Shown here: positions 44,200 through 52,158 of the stretch, piece by piece
How the letters are laid out: every line of letters begins with the position of its first letter
Position numbering within the stretch: the first letter of the stretch is position 1
Assembly (NCBI GenBank): GCA_036501665.1
Contig: DASXZW010000022.1
Span: forward strand, 1 to 64,000
Length of the DNA: 64,000 nt
Direction of reading: 5' to 3'
DNA from: DATAUD01 sp036501665
GTDB taxonomy: Bacteria; Verrucomicrobiota; Verrucomicrobiia; Limisphaerales; Palsa-1400
Notes under the pieces: model-generated
Told to the model about the DNA's origin: nothing
Databases searched by the model: none
The model's input: only the letters and a program-made list of their open reading frames with translations
Position numbers and translations under genes: made by a program

Positions 44200-45624
44200 C
44201 TATGCGGAGGCGGAGACGTTTTTCAGATCGGCGCGCACTTGTTCATAAGTGGTGTTGAATGCCAACACGTCAGGACTCGCCGCGACGCCGCGATTTTCGC
44301 AGGCGGCGCGATAGCAATCGGGCCACCAATTGCGATGTTGCGTCAAGCCTTTGTCGCGCCATTCGCGCCAGCCGACTAGGACCTTGGACCAGCACTTGTC
44401 ACCGTAGGTAATGCCTTCCGACGCGTGATCGAATTCCTTCAAATACCAATCGCGGCCGATGCGGGCATGGAGGACTTCATCAGCCCAGTCATAATCCTGG
44501 AAAACGGCGCAAAGAGGATTATTAGATTTGACAGCGGTTTCCCACTCGTAGCGCTTGCCGTTTTTGGGCATCAATCCCTGCTCAATGAAGTAAAGGACGC
44601 CGTGACGTTCCATCGGCGTCAATTGCGTGTTCAGCCCGAGTGACCACGTAAAATTGATCATCACGTTTTTCGGCCAATCGACGCCGACGCTGGCGAAACC
44701 GACTTCGCCCATCATCGCATGGCGGGCTTCGTCCCAGAGCTGCCGCGTCATGTCCCGATAGTAACCCCACGGTTTTCGGGGAGTTTCGGCGATGATCGAG
44801 GCCATCATTTCGGGGACGTCGATTTCGCGGAGGCGCTTGTAAAACATCATCAGCACCTTCGCGTCCGTGGGCTTTGATTCGTCATAGAGAAACACCTCGG
44901 CGTTGACGCCCATGTTGTAGGGATCGGGGAAACGTTCGTCGCGGCGAGGGACGTTGTCGAATTTGTAAGGCGTGAGGGAATATTGACGGGCAACTTTGAT
45001 TTCTGCGGTTTTTTCAGCGCCGTTCAATCCGCCAGCGGCGGCAAGGCAGTCATCAAGCAATTGAACCCACGACTCCATTTTTCTTTCGGCGCCGGCATCA
45101 ATCAAAGAATTAACGCACTGCGCGCCGAAGCGAATCATGTCGTCCAATTCCAGCAGCGCAAAGCGGCAAAGGCGCACCGACGGCGCGTCGGCCAAAGGAT
45201 TCGTGGCGGCGATGTGGTTCTCCAGCGACGTTTTCAAAGCGGGCAGCGCCTTGCTGTAAAGCCCGGTCAACAATTCCTCCGTCGTCGGCGCGGCGAGAAT
45301 TTCATCGAAGAAAATTTCCAGATTCTTGTCTGGCACAACATCGAGGCCGAGGGGCGGTTCGCGCATTTCGCCGACGCGTTTGCGTAGCGCATCGACGTGC
45401 TCGGCGCACAAATGGGCGTGGAGGCTGAATCCCATTTTAAGTTCGTAAATTGGCTCGGCGGTGATGCGGGCGTTGAAAATCTGATGGAGTCGCTTGAACG
45501 CGTAGTGATAACGCTTGAGCCGGGCAACGCAGGCTTCAATGGAAAGCCCAGGAGCCATCGCCTGCTCCATAGAGCAGAGGCCGGCCAGCGGCGGGAGGCC
45601 GCGGTGGGACTGATAACTTTTCAT
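44200..45624 (-). CDS. Predicted ferritin-like diiron protein
   Basis: A 474-aa helical protein. It has two E-x-x-H motifs: DEARHAMMGE near residue 298 and DEVLHARIGRDW near 383, with acidic helices between and before them. This is the pattern of ferritin-like carboxylate diiron proteins (such as the DUF455 group). The first 250 residues are also helical but unassigned. There is no signal peptide, so a cytoplasmic oxygen- or metal-related enzyme is likely. The start at 45624 is 1 bp after the LysM gene, indicating tight coupling. The reaction is unknown. Confidence 0.65.
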   Translation of the reverse strand: MKSYQSHRGLPPLAGLCSMEQAMAPGLSIEACVARLKRYHYAFKRLHQIFNARITAEPIYELKMGFSLHAHLCAEHVDALRKRVGEMREPPLGLDVVPDKNLEIFFDEILAAPTTEELLTGLYSKALPALKTSLENHIAATNPLADAPSVRLCRFALLELDDMIRFGAQCVNSLIDAGAERKMESWVQLLDDCLAAAGGLNGAEKTAEIKVARQYSLTPYKFDNVPRRDERFPDPYNMGVNAEVFLYDESKPTDAKVLMMFYKRLREIDVPEMMASIIAETPRKPWGYYRDMTRQLWDEARHAMMGEVGFASVGVDWPKNVMINFTWSLGLNTQLTPMERHGVLYFIEQGLMPKNGKRYEWETAVKSNNPLCAVFQDYDWADEVLHARIGRDWYLKEFDHASEGITYGDKCWSKVLVGWREWRDKGLTQHRNWWPDCYRAACENRGVAASPDVLAFNTTYEQVRADLKNVSASA

Positions 45625-45625
45625 G

Positions 45626-46261
45626 CTACTGCGGAGGTTGAGGAATGATGATCTTCTGTCCGACGAGCAGCCGTCCCCAATTGACGGAAGGATTCGCATC
45701 CATTGCCTGTTTCAAGGTGATGGTTTTCATCCCCTTGCTTTTGAAATCGGCGTTGTAAGCCTTGACGATCGCGGAAAGGCTGTCGCCTTCCTGAACTTTG
45801 TAAACGAAGCCTTTCTCGTTTTCGACCGGTTCAGCAGGCGCGGCGGGGCGGGATGGCGTCACGCGGGCAGGCGGGGCGTTTTCGGCGAGAGCGCGCTTTA
45901 GATCATTGATGGATTTGCGGATTTCCTCGGAGATCGCGCCTTTGTCTTCTTCGCGTTTACGGTCCACCTCGACAATTTTCTCGGCAAGGCGTTTAAGGTC
46001 GTCAGTGGTTGCGAGGTTGTTGGGAGTTTGGGAAAGCTGGCTGTGGAAGTCCTGCAATTGTTGCATGACCACGTTGAGTTTTTGTTGAAGGGCCTCGTTG
46101 GCGGCTTGAAGCGCCTGAATATCGGCAGTCATGCGTTCGTAACGTTCGTCAGCGCTCTGCTTGGCGGCCAGTTCGGCGGCGGGCGATTGCGGAGTGGTGT
46201 CCTGGCCGACGGCGGCCAGCGCGAGGAGAAAAATTGTCAAAGGAACGAAGAATCGTTTCAT
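45626..46261 (-). CDS. Exported LysM-domain protein with coiled coil
   Basis: A 211-aa protein with a signal peptide (FFVPLTIFLLALAAVGQ), a long coiled coil (about 40-120, ADIQALQAANEALQQKLNVVMQQLQDF), a proline-rich linker and a C-terminal LysM domain (FVYKVQEGDSLSAIVKAYNAD ... QKIIIPQPPQ). LysM binds peptidoglycan. It heads a three-gene operon with the diiron and small membrane proteins, which links those proteins to the envelope. Confidence 0.85.
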   Translation of the reverse strand: MKRFFVPLTIFLLALAAVGQDTTPQSPAAELAAKQSADERYERMTADIQALQAANEALQQKLNVVMQQLQDFHSQLSQTPNNLATTDDLKRLAEKIVEVDRKREEDKGAISEEIRKSINDLKRALAENAPPARVTPSRPAAPAEPVENEKGFVYKVQEGDSLSAIVKAYNADFKSKGMKTITLKQAMDANPSVNWGRLLVGQKIIIPQPPQ

Positions 46262-47033
46262 GGTTGGAAGGTAGAACTCGCGCCGGGCAAGTTCAACAGA
46301 ATAGAGGAGTCAGAACTCAGAAGACGGAATTCTGAATTCCGAAGTTCGAGGAGGCGGACGTGGGCCGATGGAAAGGAGTTTAAAACCGATAGAGCGAAAA
46401 AATGACCGGTTTTTAGGACCGGTGATATTTGCGCGCGAACCTTGATTAGCTTTGATTAGGCTTGATTGAGTATTAAAGAAAATTGGCGATATTTTTGCGC
46501 AAACTGCTGAATGGCAAGGCGATGAGTGCGTTTTTAGCCGAAATTCGAGACGAGGTCTGTAAAGGTTGGGAAGCTTGATTGGATGATGGCGGGTTTGTCA
46601 TGAGGGTCCGAGAGCTTGACGGCTATGAATCGGCGCGTGCTCCGCGACAGAATGTCACACATTATGCTGAATCCGCAAGGGTTAGAGCGGTTTAACTTAA
46701 GCTCCGCCTGGTTAGGACGGTCTGTGGGGGAGCGCGGTCGTCTCGACCGCCGCGTCTGGCGTCTCGCCAGACACTCTTGTCGAATATTTTACACGCTGCC
46801 ATAGTGTTGGATTGTTCCGCGGCGAGACGCCGACGGATGCGACCGAGACGGTCGCGCTCCCCTGCCGCACCAAAATTTGTGGCTACAGTTGTACTTAAAA
46901 TGCTATAGAATTGGGTCGAGACTGATTGCTGGATTGCCAATTTCAGCCGTCCCTTTCGGGACTAAGCGAGGCTGGTTTCGGTTCACATCACTGAAGGTGC
47001 CGGGCTATTGTCGATGCATCCCTATCGGGACTC
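46262..47033. other. Repeat-rich non-coding spacer
   Basis: 772 bp without a convincing gene. It holds short repeats such as GATTAG units near 46444-46470, a long inverted repeat at 46727-46862, and two hairpins near the SBBP gene end: GTCCCTTTCGGGAC (46949-46962) and TCCCTATCGGGA (47019-47030). The last two could help end transcripts. Confidence 0.6.
46727..46862. repeat. Inverted-repeat element (palindromic arms)
   Basis: Arms GGGGAGCGCGGTCGTCTCGA... (46727-46750) and its near reverse complement at 46839-46862 are 24 bp with a few compensated differences. Further inner palindromes (TCTGGCGTCTCGCCAGA near 46755) lie between. No coding capacity. Similar to intergenic palindromes of this phylum. 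Confidence 0.6.
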
Positions 47034-48536
47034 TTATTTTGGGATGGCGGAGTAGAAGCGGGCGGGGAATTGCAGGGCGTTGGTGTCTTCGAAGAGGACT
47101 ATGCCGTTGGTGTCGGCGGTGATGGGGCCGAGGTCTTGCCAGTTTTGGAGGTTGGTGCTGGCCTGGATGTCGAAGGTTTCGCCGGAGGAACCGTAGGTGC
47201 GGAGGGTGATGTTGCCGTTGGACTGGCTTTCGAGTGTGACGGGGGAATATTTGATCAGGATCATGGAGGTGAAGCCGTTGGCTTCGGTTTCATAGCCCGC
47301 GACATAGACGTTGCCGGAATTGTCCACGGTGATGGCGTTGCCTGCGTCGTTTCCGTGACCCGGCCCGTTATACCGCTGCAACCAAACTTGGTTTCCTTTG
47401 CTGTCATACTTTATTGTGACAATATCGCTGTCGCCATTCGTTCCGAGCGATGGAGAATAGCCGCTAACATATATGCTACCGACTTGATCGAGGGCGGTCG
47501 AGGTTGCTTGGCTATTCCCAGTTACAACATTCGGATAAAGATTCGTCGATATGTATTGTCCGTTTGTATTGAGTTTATATGTCCCATAACAAAAGTTCGG
47601 ATAATAGTAAGCATTTCCTCCCGTCAAAATAATGTTGCCTAAATTATCCAAGTTTAAACTACGTGCAAGGCTGGCTGCGTCAGTCGTCGGATTGTAAGCA
47701 AACGCCCCTCCCATTCCGTTCACGTCATACTTTAGCGTGAGATAACAACTTCCGGTGCTGAACCCTGGAAAAAAATTCGCCTCAAGGAAAACATTCTCAG
47801 CTTTATCAATCGAAAGTCCCACTACCTGCACGCCGTTGTCAGGTCCTATTGAATAATTTGTCTCCCAAAGCTGATGCCCATTTTGATTGTATTTGACAGT
47901 GCCAATGTCTGCCACATAGTAATGTAATGGGTTTTGAGCTTGTTCTTGTCCTGCAACGTAAATATTTGTGAACGAATCAATCGCAATAACTTGGGAGACG
48001 TTTGCCAGACCCTGATAAGTCCAAGTTCCATTCCAGACATTACTGCCCGTGGAAGTCAACTTGACCGTTGTAAAAGTGTTTGAAACACCCGTAATGTACG
48101 GGTTGCCGCTCGGATCAATTACAATTGCCTGGCCATTGTATGGGACCGCCCATAGTTGATCGCCATCCGCAGCAAATTTCACGGTCATTGCACTTCCTGT
48201 GACCACGGTGTTGTTACTGTTATCTAACGCAAATCCAGTTGGAGTCGCCGTCGGAAAGTTGGTCGAGTCGTATCGCGCGACCCACATCTGGTTTCCGTTC
48301 GGCGCGTACTTGAGCACAACATAACCCGTATTTGTATTGGCGTTTGCTGAAACACCCAGCACGTAGATGTTTCCAGTGGAGTCCAGCGTTATCTTTAATG
48401 CTTGGTGGTTTCCGTTGGTGATGCCGTTGTTGTATTTGGCGACCCAAGCTTGTTGGATTTGCGCCTGGACTGATATCACCCAACTTGGAAACAGCATGAT
48501 TACCCATAAAAGGCGAAACGTTCGCAACGAAGCCAT
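47034..48536 (-). CDS. Secreted SBBP-repeat beta-propeller protein
   Basis: A 500-aa protein with a signal peptide (FRLLWVIMLFPSWVISVQAQ). It is made of SBBP/NHL-like repeats: ALKITLDSTGNIYVLGVSAN, VIAIDSFTNIYVAGQEQA, AITVDNSGNVYVAGYETE, each with a following KYxxNGxQxW strand. The last 60 residues form a beta domain ending FPARFYSAIPK. Function unknown; such propellers are often surface or adhesion proteins. The start at 48536 gives the signal peptide; upstream codons read through repeat DNA. Confidence 0.8.
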   Translation of the reverse strand: MASLRTFRLLWVIMLFPSWVISVQAQIQQAWVAKYNNGITNGNHQALKITLDSTGNIYVLGVSANANTNTGYVVLKYAPNGNQMWVARYDSTNFPTATPTGFALDNSNNTVVTGSAMTVKFAADGDQLWAVPYNGQAIVIDPSGNPYITGVSNTFTTVKLTSTGSNVWNGTWTYQGLANVSQVIAIDSFTNIYVAGQEQAQNPLHYYVADIGTVKYNQNGHQLWETNYSIGPDNGVQVVGLSIDKAENVFLEANFFPGFSTGSCYLTLKYDVNGMGGAFAYNPTTDAASLARSLNLDNLGNIILTGGNAYYYPNFCYGTYKLNTNGQYISTNLYPNVVTGNSQATSTALDQVGSIYVSGYSPSLGTNGDSDIVTIKYDSKGNQVWLQRYNGPGHGNDAGNAITVDNSGNVYVAGYETEANGFTSMILIKYSPVTLESQSNGNITLRTYGSSGETFDIQASTNLQNWQDLGPITADTNGIVLFEDTNALQFPARFYSAIPK

Positions 48537-48954
48537 GTTCGAAAGAAAATAAGCATTAACCACGGATTGCACGGATGACATGGATGGCCAAACAGAAGCG
48601 CGGCGATTCCACCCGTGCGATTCGTGATGAAGCTGCTTTATTAGAACGGATGAAGCCGGTTTCATGGAGTTTTTCAATTCGGATACGGGGTTTGAGGAAT
48701 TTTGAATGGAGGGGCGGTTCCTGCGTCGCCATTGGTTGTTTCGGACATGGGGCTGAATTTAGCAGCATTGCGCGCGGTGTCAAGAATCGTGGAGGAGCGA
48801 TTAGAGCAGACGCGCTGAAGTTTGAGGTAGGGACACCTCGCCGAGGTGTCCGCAGACGGTTCGGAGGTAGAAGAGGTGAGTTACACTCCCGCTCGTGCGG
48901 ACGCCTCGGCGAGGCGTCCCTACCAAAAGCGTGATTGAGGATTGGAAATTGTTG
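48537..48954. other. Repeat-rich non-coding spacer
   Basis: 418 bp without a convincing gene. It contains an inverted repeat (48561-48577 with 48610-48626, 14 of 17 pairs, CACGGATTGCACGG-type unit) and the palindromic element at 48826-48924. Confidence 0.6.
48826..48924. repeat. Palindromic REP-like element, paired copies
   Basis: The left unit GGTAGGGACACCTCGCCGAG... (48826-48851) and right unit (48899-48924) are 26-bp near reverse complements (24 of 26) and each is itself palindromic around CCTCGGCGAGG. They flank 47 bp. A solo copy lies at 34096-34121. Confidence 0.8.
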
Positions 48955-50631
48955 TTAATCGCGGGAGGCGCTGTGGACGGGTTGTTGGGTGGTGGCGTCT
49001 TTGAGGAAGGTCTCGAAGTCGGATTTGAATTTTTCGCGGGAGGGGTTGTGGATGTAGAGCATGTGGCCGGATTCGTAGTAGGTGAACCGGAGGTTGGCGC
49101 GGATGCTCGGCTCAAGATTCATCGAGGCGATCACGTTTTCCGCGCCGAAGAAGGGCGTCGCGAGGTCGTAGTAGCTGCATGTGACCCATACCTTGAGATA
49201 GGGATTGCGGGTCATCGCTTTGCGAAGGTCTTCGGCGGTGTTGGGGAAGCCGTTTCCGGCGTCGCCGAAATTCCATGGGCCGACGTCGGTGGAAAGCTCG
49301 TAAGGGATGTCGCTGTCAAATTGGAGTTCGCGGCGGATGTAGTCGTTGAACGCGGCTCCGAGCGGGCCGGTGACGGCTTCGTCGCTTGGGTCGTATTCCT
49401 GATCGCCACCGGTGCCGGGTTCGTAGCGGAATCCGCTGAAACGGGCGTCGTAACGGCCGGTCACTTTGTTTTCGGCGCGAAGGAGTTGGTTGAAAAACTG
49501 GCCGTCTTTGACGCGGAGTTTCCACTGGAGAATGTCCTTGGCGGGAAGGCTGGTGTAACGGCTGAGTTCATCGGCGAGGTGCGTTTTTTCGTCGGCAGTG
49601 AGCTGATCGCCTTTGCCGAGAGCGACGGTGTATTCGCCTCCAGCAAAAGTCCGGGCGGCGGCGGCGACTTCGGCGACGGTTTTTGATTGGAGGTCGGGCG
49701 GAAGTTTTTTGTGGTACCAGGCGCTTGTGGCGAAGCTGGGAAGGAATTGGATATAGGGTTCGTTATTTTGCGGGCTGAATTCGATTGCGCCAAAATTGAG
49801 CACGGAGGAGACAAGAATAATTCCGTTGAAATAGAGGCCGTAGCGTTCCTGGAGGTAATCGGAAAGGCCGGCGGCGCGGGTCGTGCCGTAGCTTTCGCCA
49901 AGGATAAACTTGGGTGAGAGCCAGCGGGTATTGCGCGAGGTGTAAAGACGAATAAAATCGCCGACGCTGGCGATGTCTTCCTTGAGGCCGTGGTATTGGC
50001 CGGCGTCTTCATGCCCAACGGGGCGGCTGTAGCCAGTCGAAACCGGGTCGATGAAAACGAGGTCCGTAAGATCGAGCCAGGTGGATTGGTTGTCGGTCAA
50101 ACGATAGGGAGGAGGCGGGGCTTCGCCTTCGTCGGTGAGGTTCGCGCGACGGGGCGCGATGGAAGCCATGTGCAGCCAGACTGAGGAGGAGCCGGGGCCG
50201 CCGTTAAAAGCGAACGTCACCGGGCGAGTGGCGGGATCACCGACTTCATCGAGAGTGTAGGCGACGAAGAAAACTTTGGCTTTGGGCTTGAGGCCGTCCT
50301 TGGTTTTGCCGGGTTCGGATTCCTTGGAGTCGGGCTTTGAATCGGGCGAAGGTTTTGCAGCGCCGTCTTTGACGAGAGGTTTGCCTTCTTCTTCCTTCAA
50401 GACGATGTAGCCCGCGGTGGCGTGGTATTTGAGGGTTTTGCCGTTGATGGTGATCGAGTGGGCAGTGACGGAAGGCGCGGGTTCTTCGAATATTTTCTCG
50501 TCGGATTTGGAGTCGTTCTTGGGTTCGGCGCTGGCTTCAGGCTTCGCGGCAGACTTGTCGGGGTCTGAATCGGCGGCGAGACGGAAGGTTTGGGTTAGGA
50601 GCAGCAAGGCGAGGAGCGATCGCTTAATCAT
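48955..50631 (-). CDS. Exported S10-type serine carboxypeptidase-like protein
   Basis: A 558-aa alpha/beta hydrolase with a signal peptide (LLALLLLTQTFRLAA) and a low-complexity Lys/Asp/Pro/Ser stretch to residue 118. The S10 fold shows NGGPGSSSVWLHM (oxyanion hole region), FILGESYGTTRAAG (Ser247 likely nucleophile), CSYYDLATPFFGAENV (Asp) and YYESGHMLYIH (His). This is the full catalytic triad. Bacterial S10 proteins are less studied; peptide trimming in the periplasm is expected. Confidence 0.87.
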   Translation of the reverse strand: MIKRSLLALLLLTQTFRLAADSDPDKSAAKPEASAEPKNDSKSDEKIFEEPAPSVTAHSITINGKTLKYHATAGYIVLKEEEGKPLVKDGAAKPSPDSKPDSKESEPGKTKDGLKPKAKVFFVAYTLDEVGDPATRPVTFAFNGGPGSSSVWLHMASIAPRRANLTDEGEAPPPPYRLTDNQSTWLDLTDLVFIDPVSTGYSRPVGHEDAGQYHGLKEDIASVGDFIRLYTSRNTRWLSPKFILGESYGTTRAAGLSDYLQERYGLYFNGIILVSSVLNFGAIEFSPQNNEPYIQFLPSFATSAWYHKKLPPDLQSKTVAEVAAAARTFAGGEYTVALGKGDQLTADEKTHLADELSRYTSLPAKDILQWKLRVKDGQFFNQLLRAENKVTGRYDARFSGFRYEPGTGGDQEYDPSDEAVTGPLGAAFNDYIRRELQFDSDIPYELSTDVGPWNFGDAGNGFPNTAEDLRKAMTRNPYLKVWVTCSYYDLATPFFGAENVIASMNLEPSIRANLRFTYYESGHMLYIHNPSREKFKSDFETFLKDATTQQPVHSASRD

Positions 50632-51044
50632 GGCGTGGAGAGTGTTTCATGGAGTTGGGGAAGTTGCAATCTGCGAGTCAAGTAATTACACGCGCATCTT
50701 ACTTTTTGCCTTGCCCCAACGGGGCGAATCAAATTCAGCCCAGGGCAAAGCGAGTCGGCGAGCGACGCCCTGGGCACACATGGCAACCAGTCAAGCCCTG
50801 TATGGGCGAGTTAAATATTGCCGGGGAACCACAGAATGTTTTTGAAGCGCCCATACAGGGCTTTGGAGTGATACGTTCGGTCATCCAGGGGCGACGCTTC
50901 GCTCTGCCCCTGGCTGTAATGAGATGGCCTTTCAGGCCGTTGAAAGGAAGCTGCCAAAAAATGAGAGGTGCATGTAATTACACGCTGAACTTGATATTGC
51001 GGGAATTGAAATGACCCGCGACGAGACGAGGTGTTACCAATCCT
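50632..51044. other. Multi-hairpin non-coding spacer
   Basis: 413 bp with no gene. Nearly all of it is taken by a structured element: several perfect hairpins and a flanking 12-bp direct repeat (see 50682-50985). Confidence 0.6.
50682..50985. repeat. Structured element with stem-loops and a 12-bp flanking direct repeat
   Basis: GTAATTACACGC occurs at 50682-50693 and 50974-50985. Between them are hairpins GCCCCAACGGGGC (50713-50725), AGCCCAGGGC/GCCCTGGGC(A) (50737-50776), a perfect 16-bp stem AAGCCCTGTATGGGCG with its reverse complement (50793-50808 / 50848-50863), and CCAGGGGC/GCCCCTGG (50885-50913). It may be an inserted mobile palindrome cluster, the direct repeat being a target duplication. 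Confidence 0.7.
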
Positions 51045-51779
51045 TCAAACCAGGCCGAAGCGGCGGTGGCGGCGGGTGTATTCTTCCAATGCCTCGAAGA
51101 ACTGCGGTTTGCGGAAGTCCGGCCAGAGTGTCTGAGTGACGACGAGTTCGGCGTAGGAAATCTGCCACAAAAGAAAATTGCTGATGCGCATTTCGCCGCT
51201 GGTGCGAATAAGCAAGTCAGGATCGGGATACGACGCGGTGTAAAGATGTTGCGAAACCAGTTGTTCGTTGATTTCAGCGGCTTCGAGTTCGCCGTCCCGG
51301 ACTTTTTGCGCGATGGCGCGAGCGGCTTCAACAATCTCGGTGCGTCCGCCGTAACTCAGTGAAAGAATCAACGTCAGACCGCTGTTTCGGGCGAGAGCGG
51401 CCTTGGTCTTCTGCAATTGTTCCTGAACAAATTCGGGCAGGCGATAAATCTGGCCGATGGCGTCAAGGCGGACGTTGTTGCGGTTGAGTTCGCCGATTTC
51501 CGCTTTCAAGAACCTTGCCAGGTAACGCATCAGGGTATCGACTTCTTCCTTGGGGCGGTTCCAGTTTTCGACGGAGAATGCGTAGAGGGTCAAATACTTG
51601 ACTCCTGCTTCGCCCGCCGCGCGCACGATGGCGCGGACAGATTCAACGCCATTGCGATGGCCTTCGACTCGCGGGAGATGGCGTTGTTTGGCCCAGCGTC
51701 CGTTGCCGTCCATGATGACGGCGACATGCCGGGGGACAGTGGACTGCGCCTGGGGGCTTAATGTGGCGCCCGGTTTCAA
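51045..51779 (-). CDS. uppS: Isoprenyl transferase (undecaprenyl diphosphate synthase family)
   Basis: A 244-aa cis-prenyltransferase that makes the C55 lipid carrier for peptidoglycan. Motifs: HVAVIMDGNGRWAKQRHLPRVEGHRNGVESVR, LTLYAFSVENWNRPKEEVDTLM, LILSLSYGGRTEIVEAAR, PDPDLLIRTSGEMRISNFLLWQISYAELV and WPDFRKPQFFEALEEY. All catalytic residues are present. It begins at TTG and overlaps the stop of the 88-aa upstream gene by four bases (TTGA). Confidence 0.96.
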   Translation of the reverse strand: MKPGATLSPQAQSTVPRHVAVIMDGNGRWAKQRHLPRVEGHRNGVESVRAIVRAAGEAGVKYLTLYAFSVENWNRPKEEVDTLMRYLARFLKAEIGELNRNNVRLDAIGQIYRLPEFVQEQLQKTKAALARNSGLTLILSLSYGGRTEIVEAARAIAQKVRDGELEAAEINEQLVSQHLYTASYPDPDLLIRTSGEMRISNFLLWQISYAELVVTQTLWPDFRKPQFFEALEEYTRRHRRFGLV

Positions 51780-52042
51780 GGCTCTTTTTCGCCGCCGCGC
51801 CGCAAGCCAACGGATTGGGCGATGTCGTCAAACTCGTCGCCGCTAACTTCGTGGAGTTGTTTTCCGCGAGCGGCGAGCTTCTCGTTGATCTTGAGGGCTT
51901 TTTCCGTCATTGCCTCGTGGGTTTCAGAAGTGCCGCCGACGAGGGCGAAATTCGGGCCTGTGGTCACGCGCTTATGGCCGTCGGAATCCAGGCCAACGCC
52001 GAGAATGATCGCTGCTTTTTTCTTTTTTGGCTTGTCCGCCAT
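51776..52042 (-). CDS. Small conserved protein upstream of uppS
   Basis: An 88-aa soluble protein: MADKPKKKKAAIILGVGLDSDGHKRVTTGPNFALVGGTSETHEAMTEKALKINEKL and a charged end. No fold is recognised; the layout is mixed beta then helical. It overlaps uppS by four bases, so its translation is coupled to undecaprenyl diphosphate synthesis. Function unknown. It is divergent from the TIGR03118 gene. Confidence 0.65.
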   Translation of the reverse strand: MADKPKKKKAAIILGVGLDSDGHKRVTTGPNFALVGGTSETHEAMTEKALKINEKLAARGKQLHEVSGDEFDDIAQSVGLRRGGEKEP

Positions 52043-52158
52043 ACACTCAACCTACGCCGACTCCATTTTGGGTCAAAGCGAAAAATGGGTTGGAAACCCC
52101 ATTAGTTTTTCGGGAACCAATTTCATTTGGATTCATCTCAAGTTGGAAAGGGACACTT

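Noticed and set aside
48801..49115. 104-aa minus-strand frame across the palindromic repeat
   Set aside because: Its sequence is a translation of the repeat units and of the antisense of the S10 gene end; not a real protein.
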